A stretch of DNA of 64,000 nucleotides from Mycobacterium kiyosense (GTDB taxonomy: Bacteria; Actinomycetota; Actinomycetes; Mycobacteriales; Mycobacteriaceae): positions 1,922,001 to 1,986,000 of the forward strand of contig AP025179.1 of assembly GCA_021654635.1 (NCBI GenBank), given 5' to 3'. Positions 54,849 through 63,591 of this stretch are shown piece by piece. The translations under genes and the position numbers were made by a program. The notes under the pieces were generated by a model. The model worked only from the letters and a program-made list of their open reading frames with translations. It searched no databases and was not told the origin of the DNA. Each line of letters begins with the position of its first letter. The stretch's first letter is position 1.

Positions 54849-56057
54849 CTACTTGCCGCGCCAGCGCAGCACGTCCAAAGCGACGGCCACCTTGACGCTG
54901 CATTCTGAAAGCGGACAGGGTAGCAATTCGTCGGCGCGGGCCAGCCGTCGCAGCAACGTGTTGCGATGCGTGTAGAGCCGCGCCGCCGCGCGTGAGACGT
55001 TGCACTGTTCGTCGACGAAAACCCGCACGGAGTCTTGTAATTCGCTGCCTGCGGTTTCGAGTCCGCCAAGTGTGTGTTGGACGAATTCGGTGGCTCGATC
55101 GGGGTCGGCGGTGAGCAACGCGACCAGTTCGACGTCGGCGAATTGCGCCACGCGTTGCGGTGATCGCAGCCGAGCCATCATCTGCTGGGTGGTGATGGCG
55201 TCGAAATGGCTGCGGCGGAATCCGTCGATGCCTTCCCCGCACGGGCCGATCGCGACCCGGACATCAGGCGTGTTCTCGATCGAATTACGCAGTGTCGCAG
55301 TATCTATCGATCTGCTCGGTATCCACACCCAGCGGGTCGCCGTGCTGGCCAGAATGGTCAGTGGCCGTGCCGCTGCGGCCTGCCCGAGCGCCTCGGCGGC
55401 GGCGTCGAGGCGGGCCATGTCGGCGGCCGGGTCGTCACTCCAGATGACCGCCGCAATGTGCGGCCCGGTCAGGGCGTGTCCGAGGCGGGCCTCGGCCCGG
55501 GTGCGGGCGATGGGAGCGCCGTCCAGGATCAGCGCGACCGTCTCGCGTCGTTCGGCGTGGGTGCCACGGGTCAGATCGTCACGCTCCGACTCGATCCGCG
55601 ACGCGATGTCGGCCAGCGTCGCGTCGATGAATGCGCTGATCGAGCGCGAGCACACGTCGAGCATCTCCTGCAGCTCGGCGGGATCCGACGTCAACTCGAA
55701 CGCGATCTGCATCAGCCGGCGCCACGCCACGCCCTGCCCGATGCGGTACGCATCCAGCGTGTAGGGCGTCAGGCCGCGGCGGGCCACCTCGCGCGAGATG
55801 TTGATGGGTTCGGGCCCGGTGTTCGGTGGCACCGGCGCACCCGGATCACGCACGTTGGCCGCACCCCAGAAGTACATGTTGGCCCGGTTGCTGCGCCCGA
55901 CCGCGGCCGCCAGCTCGGGATCCCCCGCAATGACGGGACTGGCCGCCAGGACTTCCGCGTCGAGTTCGTCGAGCCATTCCGCACGCGGATTCAGGCTGAT
56001 CTGTGCGCACTGCCGAATCAGCTCTCTGACCGGCTCAGACGGACGTTTCCAAGACAT
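54849..56057 (-). CDS. PucR-type transcriptional regulator
   Basis: A 402-residue protein starting MSWKRPSEPVRELIRQCAQI. The middle region (EMLDVCSRSISAFIDATLAD) and a GGDEF-like segment are followed by a PucR-type C-terminal helix-turn-helix: VFVDEQCNVSRAAARLYTHR then NTLLRRLARADELL. Such regulators usually activate a neighbouring catabolic gene on binding an intermediate. It is divergent from an EthA-like monooxygenase, with two inverted repeats between them, and so probably controls that gene and itself. Confidence 0.88.
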   Translation of the reverse strand: MSWKRPSEPVRELIRQCAQISLNPRAEWLDELDAEVLAASPVIAGDPELAAAVGRSNRANMYFWGAANVRDPGAPVPPNTGPEPINISREVARRGLTPYTLDAYRIGQGVAWRRLMQIAFELTSDPAELQEMLDVCSRSISAFIDATLADIASRIESERDDLTRGTHAERRETVALILDGAPIARTRAEARLGHALTGPHIAAVIWSDDPAADMARLDAAAEALGQAAAARPLTILASTATRWVWIPSRSIDTATLRNSIENTPDVRVAIGPCGEGIDGFRRSHFDAITTQQMMARLRSPQRVAQFADVELVALLTADPDRATEFVQHTLGGLETAGSELQDSVRVFVDEQCNVSRAAARLYTHRNTLLRRLARADELLPCPLSECSVKVAVALDVLRWRGK

Positions 56058-56075
56058 TTAGCCACAATAATATAT

Positions 56076-56092
56076 TGGTGCAGTTTGCACCA
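56076..56092. promoter_or_regulatory. Inverted repeat next to the PucR gene start
   Basis: TGGTGCA-GTT-TGCACCA is a perfect inverted repeat with 7-base arms, 19 bases before the PucR gene start. It is a likely regulator site in the divergent promoter region. Confidence 0.55.
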
Positions 56093-56108
56093 TGATAAGC
56101 ACCTAAAT

Positions 56109-56122
56109 GGGCATATATGCCC
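56109..56122. promoter_or_regulatory. Second palindrome in the PucR/monooxygenase intergenic region
   Basis: GGGCATATATGCCC is a perfect 14-base palindrome, 66 bases before the monooxygenase start and 17 bases from the other inverted repeat. The sequence differs from the first, so two different factors, or a regulator and the polymerase, may bind. Confidence 0.5.
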
Positions 56123-56188
56123 TTGGTTAGCGGCTGGCGGCTGGCGAGTATTGAACCCATCAAACGCCATCCGCGTCAGGAGCTACCC

Positions 56189-57706
56189 ATGTCCCGCACA
56201 TCAGCACCCGCAGCCACCGCCGTCGAGCACGTCGACGTGTTGATCGTCGGGGCCGGAATCTCCGGCATCGGCGCCGCCTACTACCTGCAGCGCGAACACC
56301 CCGGCCGCAGCTACGCCATCCTCGAGGCGCGCGGAGCCACCGGCGGCACCTGGGATCTGTTCCGCTACCCCGGCATTCGTTCGGACTCCGATCTGCACAC
56401 CTTCGGTTACGAATTCAAGCCGTGGCGTGACGAGGACGCCATCGCCACCGCCGACAAGATCCTGACCTACCTGCGCGAGACGGCGTCGGAGAACGGCATC
56501 GACGCCAAGGTGCGCTTCCACCACAAGGTGCACGGCGCGGCCTGGTCGAGCAGCCAAGCACGCTGGGTCGTCGACATCGAGCGGACCGATATCGGAGCAC
56601 GGACCCAGATCAGCGCCAACTGGCTGTTCTGCGCGGGCGGCTATTACCGCTACGACGAGGGCTACACGCCGCACTTCGAGGGCCGGGAGCGCTTCACCGG
56701 GCAGATCGTGCACCCCCAGCACTGGCCCGAGGACCTGGACTACACCGGCAAGAAGGTGGTCATCATCGGCAGCGGCGCCACCGCGGTGACCCTGCTACCG
56801 GCGATGGCCGGGCGTGCCGCCCACGTGACCATGCTGCAACGGTCGCCGACCTACATCATGCCGGTGCCGTCCAAGGACGCCTTCGCCAACACGGCGCAGA
56901 AACTGCTGGGCGCCAAGCGCGGATACGCGTTGGCGCGGCGCAAGAACATCGCCCAGCAGCGCGCGGTGTACCAGTTCTGCCAGAAGTATCCGGCCCTGGC
57001 CAAGCGGATCATCCGAAACGTCAACGCCAAGAGGCTGCCCAAGGATTACCCTGTCGACGAGCACTTCAGCCCCACCTACAACCCGTGGGATCAGCGGTTG
57101 TGCGCGGTGCCCGATTCCGATCTGTTCAAAGCGATCCGCAATGGCAGCGCCTCGGTGGTGACCGACCGCATCGCCACCTTCACCGAGACCGGCATCCTGC
57201 TGGAGTCCGGTCGCGAGTTGGACGCCGACATCATCATCACCGCAACGGGTTTGAACCTGCAGGCGTTCGGCGGTATGTCGCTCTCGGTGGACGGCGAGGC
57301 GGTCCGCCTGCCCGACCGGGTCGCCTACAAGGGGATGATGCTGTCCGGTGTGCCGAACTTCGCGTACGCGATCGGCTACACCAACTCGTCGTGGACGCTG
57401 AAAGTCGGCCTGCTGTGTGAACACTTCTGCCGGCTGCTCTCCCACATGGACGCCCACGGCTACGACACCGCGTGCCCGGTCTTCGACGATCCCGGCATGG
57501 AAACCCGCCCGCTGCTTGACTTCTCGGCCGGTTACGTGCAGCGCGCGGTGGACCAGCTGCCGCGGCAGGGGGCGGGGCGGCCCTGGCTGACGTCGATGAG
57601 CTACCACGCCGATGTGAAGCTGCTGCGTAACGACGCCGTTGTCGATCCGGCACTGCGGCTGACGAACTCCGCCAGCGTTCGTGACGCCGAGTTGGTGTCA
57701 GCCTGA
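56189..57706 (+). CDS. EthA-like flavin monooxygenase (Baeyer-Villiger type)
   Basis: A 505-residue FAD/NADPH enzyme. The FAD motif is VDVLIVGAGISGIGAAYYLQ, followed by GGTWDLFRYPGIRSDSDLHT, the BVMO fingerprint F-x-G-x3-H-x3-W in ERFTGQIVHPQHWPEDLDYT (about residue 165), the NADPH motif VVIIGSGATAVTLLPAMAGR and DADIIITATGLNLQAFGGMS. The sequence resembles EthA along its whole length. ATG 56189 is chosen; the upstream in-frame codons run through the operator region. It converts ketones to esters or oxidises sulphur in thioamides in related enzymes; the natural substrate is unknown. The divergent PucR protein probably controls it. Confidence 0.9.
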   Translation: MSRTSAPAATAVEHVDVLIVGAGISGIGAAYYLQREHPGRSYAILEARGATGGTWDLFRYPGIRSDSDLHTFGYEFKPWRDEDAIATADKILTYLRETASENGIDAKVRFHHKVHGAAWSSSQARWVVDIERTDIGARTQISANWLFCAGGYYRYDEGYTPHFEGRERFTGQIVHPQHWPEDLDYTGKKVVIIGSGATAVTLLPAMAGRAAHVTMLQRSPTYIMPVPSKDAFANTAQKLLGAKRGYALARRKNIAQQRAVYQFCQKYPALAKRIIRNVNAKRLPKDYPVDEHFSPTYNPWDQRLCAVPDSDLFKAIRNGSASVVTDRIATFTETGILLESGRELDADIIITATGLNLQAFGGMSLSVDGEAVRLPDRVAYKGMMLSGVPNFAYAIGYTNSSWTLKVGLLCEHFCRLLSHMDAHGYDTACPVFDDPGMETRPLLDFSAGYVQRAVDQLPRQGAGRPWLTSMSYHADVKLLRNDAVVDPALRLTNSASVRDAELVSA

Positions 57707-57781
57707 ACCGCGCCGGGGGACGAACCTGACGAAGTGCCGTCGCTGACCGACCGGTTGGAAGTCGGTGCCGGAACCCTCGCT

Positions 57782-59236
57782 TCAGAAATTCATGCCCGAG
57801 TACATGACCCGGCCCGGATCGTACTTCTGCCGCACCGTGCTGAGCCGGGACAGGTTCGCGCCGAAGTACCGTGCGGGCGGCTGGCCGGCTTCGATGTAGT
57901 TCACGTAGCCACCGGCCGAATATCGTTGCACCGCTTGGTGTGCGGTGGTGAGCCAGCCGGTGGCGGCCGACGGAGAACCGGAGGTCTCGACGTACCACTG
58001 CACCATCGCAGCGTGCCGCCGGTAGGGGAACGCGGTGGCATTGGGCGCCACGGTGGCCAACGCGCCGTCCATCGCATGCATGATCACCAGTCCACGGCCG
58101 GCCGCACGCGGGAACGCATCCAGCGCCGCGGCGATGGCTTTGGCAGCGCCCGCGTCGAGCGTCGGGAACACGTCGGACCCGCCCACGTAACCCAGCGGCG
58201 ACGGGTTGAGGTTTTCCACCGCCAGGTACTTGACCAGGTCGAGGTAGTTGAACGTGTGGTGGTCGGTGCTGGTCGGTTGCACGCCGACGGCGGAAGTGAT
58301 GGCGCCCGCGACGTTGTTGCCCGATCCGGCCGGGGAGGTCGCCATGATGCGGCACTGGGTGCCCATCGAATCGACGGTCGCATCGGCCAGCGCCCAGAAT
58401 CTCTTGTCGACGGTGCGCAGCCAGTTCTGCCAACCGACGAGAACCTGGGCGAACTGCTGCGGCGGGAAGAAGAGGTTGACGACGTCGACGTCTTCGGTCG
58501 GGAAGGTGGCGTACGTCAGTGACGTCGTCACTCCGAAATTGCCGCCACCACCGCCGCGCAACGCCCAGAACAAGTCGGGGTTGCTGCTGTTGGAGGCGGT
58601 GACGGCCTGGCCGTTCGGCAGCACCACGTTCGCCGACGTCAGCTGGTCACAAAGTAGACCCGCGTGCCGGGAATGGGCGCCGATACCGCCGCCCAACGTG
58701 TGGCCGCCGGCCCCGACCGACGGGCAGGTGCCCGTTGGCACCCCCCGCCCGTTGGCGGCCAGCGCCTCATGCATGGCCAACAGGTGCGTCGCCGGCGTCA
58801 CCGTGACCTGCCCACTGGCGGCGTCGTACTTGATGTCCCCGGGCAGCCCACGAAGGTCGAGCACCAATGCGCCGTCGGCCGTGGACGCGCCCGTGTAGGA
58901 GTGCCCGCCGCTGCGCGCGGCCACCTTGAGGTTACGGGCGGCGGCGAACGCCATCGCTTTCTGCACGTCGGGCACCGAGGTCACGGTGACGACGGCCGCC
59001 GGAGTCGAACCGTTGTAGTTGGTGTTGAAAACCTGCTTGGCCGAGCCGAATTGACCGCTGTCCGGTCCGATCACCTGCCCACCTATGGAGCCCGACAAGG
59101 TGTTCCAGTCGGTGGCGGTCGGGGCTGCGCTGACCCGGCCGGTCCCGAACAACGCGCCCGCCGCCACAGCGCCGACAGCGCCCCGCAGGAATGCCTGCCG
59201 CGTGAGCTCGCGCCGTGGTGGTCCGGGTACCGTCAT
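57782..59236 (-). CDS. Tat-exported FAD-linked oxidase (berberine-bridge type)
   Basis: A 484-residue enzyme. The N-terminus PPRRELTRQAFLRGAVGAVA is a twin-arginine signal with the core ending VSAAP. The FAD-binding domain has VAARSGGHSYTGASTADGAL (the histidyl-FAD site) and HSRHAGLLCDQLTSANVVLP, where the Cys suggests bicovalent flavin. RGGGGGNFGVTTSLTY follows. The C-terminus (GGYVNYIEAGQPPARYFGAN, LSTVRQKYDPGRVMYSGMNF) is the BBE domain. It acts outside the membrane and oxidises sugars or other alcohols with oxygen in related proteins; the substrate here is unknown. Confidence 0.9.
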   Translation of the reverse strand: MTVPGPPRRELTRQAFLRGAVGAVAAGALFGTGRVSAAPTATDWNTLSGSIGGQVIGPDSGQFGSAKQVFNTNYNGSTPAAVVTVTSVPDVQKAMAFAAARNLKVAARSGGHSYTGASTADGALVLDLRGLPGDIKYDAASGQVTVTPATHLLAMHEALAANGRGVPTGTCPSVGAGGHTLGGGIGAHSRHAGLLCDQLTSANVVLPNGQAVTASNSSNPDLFWALRGGGGGNFGVTTSLTYATFPTEDVDVVNLFFPPQQFAQVLVGWQNWLRTVDKRFWALADATVDSMGTQCRIMATSPAGSGNNVAGAITSAVGVQPTSTDHHTFNYLDLVKYLAVENLNPSPLGYVGGSDVFPTLDAGAAKAIAAALDAFPRAAGRGLVIMHAMDGALATVAPNATAFPYRRHAAMVQWYVETSGSPSAATGWLTTAHQAVQRYSAGGYVNYIEAGQPPARYFGANLSRLSTVRQKYDPGRVMYSGMNF

Positions 59237-59326
59237 GCCCGCAGTGTGTGTTAAGCAGCGGGAAAATCCGGTCGGCTGCCTGCCGTGTCGCAGTATTGGT
59301 GACGAATTGTGACCCGCCGCCTAGGT

Positions 59327-61000
59327 TCACCGACCGCTGAGCTGGACGGCCTTCACGATCAACAACAGCGCCCCGATCACCAGATACGAACGCAGCGCGA
59401 CCATCCCGAGTCGGGTGCCGGGGGACCAGGTCACCGGTTCCAGCAGCGTCAGCGGCGGCATGCGCCAAGTGGCCCGGTCGACGGGACGCACCGGCGCCGG
59501 CGACGGCGTGGGAGCGGGATGACGGCGACCCATCCAGCGCAGCGTCGGGACCGCGACGGCGGCGAGCACGAGCAGTGCCACGGTCAGATAGCCGGTGACC
59601 GCGACGACGTCGAGGTCGCGGAACATGGTGGTGGCCATCAGGATCCCCGACAGCAGCAGCAGTGTGCCGACGATCAGACCAGCCACCCAGTTGAGCCAGG
59701 GCCGATTCACCCATGGCCCCAGCACTTGGCGGTCGTTGCACAACAACAGCAGGAAGACGCTGGCGCTGGGCAGCAACAGGCCGGCAAGGGCCTGCACGGC
59801 GGTGGTGATCAACCCGAGCGGAGCGTTCGGAATGAGCACGATCGCCGCGGCCAGCACCACCATCGCGGTGTAGGACAGGTAGAACTGTTTGGCGTCGGCG
59901 AATCCGCGGTGCAGCGAATGCTTCAGTCCGAACACGTCACCGAAGGCGTAGCTGGTGGCCAGGGTCACCGCGGCGGCACCGATGATCGAGGCGTCCATCA
60001 GCACGATGGCGAAGAACGAGCCGAGCAACTCGCTGTGCTGGCCGAGCAGGTGCGCGATGGCACCGGCGTCGGTGAAATTGCCGACCGTGCCGGTAGAGCG
60101 CGCTGCCCAGTCGCCGGTCATCACCAAAGCCGCGGCCCCGACGATGACGACGAACGCTCCCAGCACGGTGTCGGCGCGCTCGTAGGCCATGAACCTGGGG
60201 GTGATCCGTTTGTCGACGACATTGGACTGCTGGAAGAACAGCTGCCACGGCGCCACCGTGGTTCCCACCATGGCGATGATCAGCAACACCGCGTCCGAGC
60301 TTGCGCCACCCGAAATGCTCGGCACCACAAAAGATTTGGCAGCATGTGCCCACTGCGGGTGGGACATCAACAGCATCGGTATCTGCAGCAGGGTGATCGC
60401 TATGAAGACGAACATGGCTCGCTCCCAGCGCCGGAAGCTGCCGGTGGCCATGATGACGACCAACAGCACGGCCGATATCGGCACCGCAACGTATTTGGAG
60501 ACACCGATGTAGTCGGCGGCCAGGCTGATGCCGATGAACTCGGTGACGATCGTCAGGAAGTTCAGCAGGAACAGGTCGCCGACCGAAAACCAGCCCCAGC
60601 CACGGCCGAAGCGTTCGTTGATCAACCGGGCGTGGCCCACCCCGGTGACCGCACCGAGTCGGACCACCATCTCCTGGTTGACGATCAGCACCGGAATGAG
60701 CAGCAGCAGCACCCACAGCAGCGAATAGCCATAGTTCTGACCCGCCTGCGCGTAGGTGGCCACTCCGCCGGCGTCGTTGTCGCCGACCATCACGATGATG
60801 CCGGGGCCGACGATTGCCAGCAGCGTCAGCAACCGTGTTTTCCAGGTTCGGGGCAGGTTGGCGTCACTGAGGCTGATACGCCCGAAGGCGCCCTCGATAT
60901 CGCCCAGATGTGCTGAGTCCAACACCGCGCTGCGCGAGACGTCTTCGACCTGACCGGCAGGCGTCTCGGCGCTTGCGATCTTGTCGGGCATCGAGGTCAC
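59327..61000 (-). CDS. NRAMP-related metal transporter with altered binding motifs
   Basis: A 557-residue membrane protein with at least eleven helices. Helix 1 reads LLAIVGPGIIVMVGDNDAGG, where canonical NRAMP proteins have DPGN, and helix 6 reads IAMVGTTVAPWQLFFQQSNV, where they have MPHN. The metal-binding methionine is therefore replaced by alanine. In the NRAMP-related magnesium transporters (NRMT group) such changes go with loss of transition-metal selectivity. GTG 61000 overlaps the stop of the upstream MgtE-N/CBS gene (GTGA). A role in Mg2+ or a similar ion is inferred, not shown; Mn2+ remains possible. Confidence 0.85.
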   Translation of the reverse strand: MTSMPDKIASAETPAGQVEDVSRSAVLDSAHLGDIEGAFGRISLSDANLPRTWKTRLLTLLAIVGPGIIVMVGDNDAGGVATYAQAGQNYGYSLLWVLLLLIPVLIVNQEMVVRLGAVTGVGHARLINERFGRGWGWFSVGDLFLLNFLTIVTEFIGISLAADYIGVSKYVAVPISAVLLVVIMATGSFRRWERAMFVFIAITLLQIPMLLMSHPQWAHAAKSFVVPSISGGASSDAVLLIIAMVGTTVAPWQLFFQQSNVVDKRITPRFMAYERADTVLGAFVVIVGAAALVMTGDWAARSTGTVGNFTDAGAIAHLLGQHSELLGSFFAIVLMDASIIGAAAVTLATSYAFGDVFGLKHSLHRGFADAKQFYLSYTAMVVLAAAIVLIPNAPLGLITTAVQALAGLLLPSASVFLLLLCNDRQVLGPWVNRPWLNWVAGLIVGTLLLLSGILMATTMFRDLDVVAVTGYLTVALLVLAAVAVPTLRWMGRRHPAPTPSPAPVRPVDRATWRMPPLTLLEPVTWSPGTRLGMVALRSYLVIGALLLIVKAVQLSGR

Positions 61001-62319
61001 AGGTCACCTCCCCGGACTGTCGCGTCGTCGGTGCTGTCGCGCACCGGACGGGGGGCGGGTTCACGTCGGCGCCAATCTTCGGGGATGGTCGCCTCCAGCA
61101 CGTCGTCCACGGTGACCACTCCGAGCACGCGGTCCTGCTCGTCGACGACCGGGATGGAGTAGAGGTTGAAGTCGGCCATCAACAGCGCGATATCGGTCAG
61201 GTCGGCTTCGGCGCTGACGCATACTGGATCCGAATCCATCAGTGCGCCAACGCTTTCACTGGCCTCGCTCTGCAGCAGAGTGATCACCGACACCACACCG
61301 ATCAGCCGGCCGTCCTCGTCGAGGACGTGGACCTTGACCAGTGCCTCCGGCTGGATGGTGCGCGCGGTCGCGATCAGCGCCAGCGCCGAGCCTGCGGTTG
61401 CGGTGGCAACGCACGAGACGAAGTCGACGTTCATCAACCCGCCGGCGCTGTCGGGATTGAACCCCATCAAAGTGATGACCTTGGTGCGCTGCGGGCCGGG
61501 CATCAGGTCCAGCACGCGCCGGCGCCGGGACTGGCGCAGGTCGGCGATCGCGTCGGCGGCGTCGTCGGCGCGCATCCGGCCCAGCAGGGCGGCCACCTCG
61601 TCGTCCCGCATGTCGTTGAGCAGCCGGCTTGCCTTCTCGGGGTCCAGCTCCTCGAACACGTCGGCTTCCAGTTCCGGGTCGCTGCGGACCCGGTCGAGAA
61701 TTTCGCCGCCCTCGGCCTTGTCGGCGTCCTCGAGCAGGTCGGCGATCTCCGCCGGCTTGAAGCCCCCGACCCGCCCCCAATGACGGCGTATCGCATCCGT
61801 GCGGACGTGGCCGATCAGCGGTTCGAATGCCTTCCAATCCCGGGCCGCGTGGCCGCCGGTGCTCTTGATCAATCCGAACAGCCTCGGCGGGCGCCGGGTG
61901 TCCAGCCGGGTCAGCACCCAATCTCCGCCGGCATCCTCCAGAGACGCGTCGTATGCGTGTACCAGTTCCACCGCGGCCACGTCGATCAACCGATGACCCA
62001 GCACGTCGGCGCGCAGCAGCACCTCGCCGTCGCGGCGCTCGAAACGGCGAAGGTCGACCTTGTTCTTGGCCAACACCACCTGGCCCGGAGCGAACTCGTG
62101 AATGGCCTTGCGGCCGATGAACACCGACCGGCCGCCGACCCCGGCCACGATGCCGGTCACCAGCGGATAATCGTCGGCGCCGCGGAGCCGCACGATGACG
62201 TCCTCTACTCGGCCCACCACCTCGCCGGAGCGGGCCAGGACGGGTCCGCGCAGCAGCTCCGAGAGGTGAATGCTGGGGCGCCCGCTGCCAGGCGCGGGTG
62301 TGGTGTCCGGTGTGCTCAC
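60997..62319 (-). CDS. Soluble MgtE-N and CBS-domain protein with PRC-barrel-like start
   Basis: A 440-residue protein without membrane segments. The N-terminal part (HLSELLRGPVLARSGEVVGR, VEDVIVRLRG) is PRC-barrel-like. Then comes an MgtE intracellular N-domain (HWGRVGGFKPAEIADLLEDA, FEELDPEKASRLLNDMRDDE, VAALLGRMRADDAADAIADL) and two CBS units (ALVKVHVLDEDGRLIGVVSV, YSIPVVDEQDRVLGVVTVDD). In MgtE these cytosolic domains sense Mg2+. GTG 62319 follows an AGGAGA site. The stop overlaps the NRAMP-related gene, so the two proteins are made together and the soluble one probably gates the transporter; this is inference. Confidence 0.88.
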   Translation of the reverse strand: MSTPDTTPAPGSGRPSIHLSELLRGPVLARSGEVVGRVEDVIVRLRGADDYPLVTGIVAGVGGRSVFIGRKAIHEFAPGQVVLAKNKVDLRRFERRDGEVLLRADVLGHRLIDVAAVELVHAYDASLEDAGGDWVLTRLDTRRPPRLFGLIKSTGGHAARDWKAFEPLIGHVRTDAIRRHWGRVGGFKPAEIADLLEDADKAEGGEILDRVRSDPELEADVFEELDPEKASRLLNDMRDDEVAALLGRMRADDAADAIADLRQSRRRRVLDLMPGPQRTKVITLMGFNPDSAGGLMNVDFVSCVATATAGSALALIATARTIQPEALVKVHVLDEDGRLIGVVSVITLLQSEASESVGALMDSDPVCVSAEADLTDIALLMADFNLYSIPVVDEQDRVLGVVTVDDVLEATIPEDWRRREPAPRPVRDSTDDATVRGGDL

Positions 62320-62365
62320 TGTTGTCTCCTGAATAGTGCTGCGGGGGTTGGCTTTTAGGCGTGTC

Positions 62366-63571
62366 TCAGCCGGCGGCCGGGGGGCGGCCCAGGATGCGGG
62401 GGCGGAAACCGTAGCTGGGCATGCTGGCGAATTCTTCGTCCGCCGCGTCCCCGATCCCGCCCAACGGCATACCGGGTAAGCCCATCGGCCCCGTGTCCTC
62501 CAGCACCATCGGGGTGGCGCCCAGACTTCGGTAGGCGCCGGCCCCCATCTGGGTGGTCGCCAGCGGGACGGGGTTGACCGTCGCTCCGGATGCGGCCCAG
62601 GCTTGGGGTACCGACATCGCCCCGACCAGATTTGCGCCCCCCAGCTAGGCTGTTGCCGTTGGCAATTCGGCACCGGCTGTCTGTGCCATCGCGGTTCCAG
62701 CCGCCTCCGCGGCGGTTCCGGCGCCGAGGCCGGGCGGGTTGGTCAGATAGCTGAAGGCGGTGACGCTGTCGATCATGGATGTCGGATTCGTCAGCCCGCT
62801 GGTGGTGAATCCATTCGAGATGTTGGCCACCGAGGCGTTGTTGAGGAAGCTTCCCACCAGCGACCCGTCGCTTCCGTCCAGGAAGTTGAGCACCCCGGCG
62901 AGACCGGTGGTGGACGTGTTGGTGTTGGGAGCCAGTCCGAGCCACTCGGCCAGGCCGGACACCGTGTCGGCCGACGTGCTCGACGCGGTCGAGCTACTGG
63001 TTGCCTGCGCAACCGCGTTCGTCTGGCTGGTGAGGCCATCGGTGGTCGTGGTGGACTGCGGCGAGGTGAACGGTGTCAGTTGTGTCGCCGCATTCGCCGC
63101 AGCTGCGTAGCCGTTCATCGCCGCGGCGTCTTGGGCCCACATCTCGGCGTACTGGGCCTCGGTGGTCGCGATCGCCGCGGTGTTCTGCCCGAAAAGGTTC
63201 GTAGCCATGAGGTTTGACAATTGGGCACGGTTGGCTGTGATCGCAGCCAGCGGTACCGTCATAGCAAACGCCGTCTCGTAGGCGGCCGCGGCGGCAGTAG
63301 CCTGGCTACCTGCCTGTTCGGCCTGAACGGCGGTGGTGCTCAGCCACTCGATGAAGGGCCCTACCGCGGCCGCCATCAGCGTCGAGGACGGGCCGATCCA
63401 GCCATCATCGGTCAGGGTCGCGATCACCGAGCCGTATGAGGCTGCAGCGGAGCGCATTTCAGCGGCCATTGTGTTCCACGACGAACTCGCGCCCAGCATC
63501 GATGCCGACCCGGGACCCGCGTACATGCGTGCTGAATTGATTTCCGGCGGTAGTGCCGCAAAGTCGATCAT
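62366..63571 (-). pseudogene. PPE-SVP protein interrupted by an in-frame amber codon
   Basis: The start [20 protein letters not shown] is a canonical PPE N-terminus, with the WxG-type helix turn [23 protein letters not shown] 63571 has an AGGAGACC site upstream. The frame stops at TAG (62645-62647) after 308 residues ending GAELPTATA. In the same frame the sequence continues LGGANLVGAMSVPQAWAASG, the SVP motif of the PPE-SVP subfamily, and ends YGFRPRILGRPPAAG at 62366. One nonsense change therefore removes the last 90 or so residues. The N-terminal PPE domain that pairs with PE and is exported by type VII secretion would still be made. No PE gene lies directly upstream in the window. Confidence 0.85.
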
Positions 63572-63591
63572 GACGGTCTCCTGACGTCTCG

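Noticed and set aside
62645..62647. Pyrrolysine or selenocysteine-type recoding of the PPE stop
   Set aside because: TAG recoding is not known in mycobacteria and no recoding element or tRNA is seen; a nonsense mutation is the simpler view.
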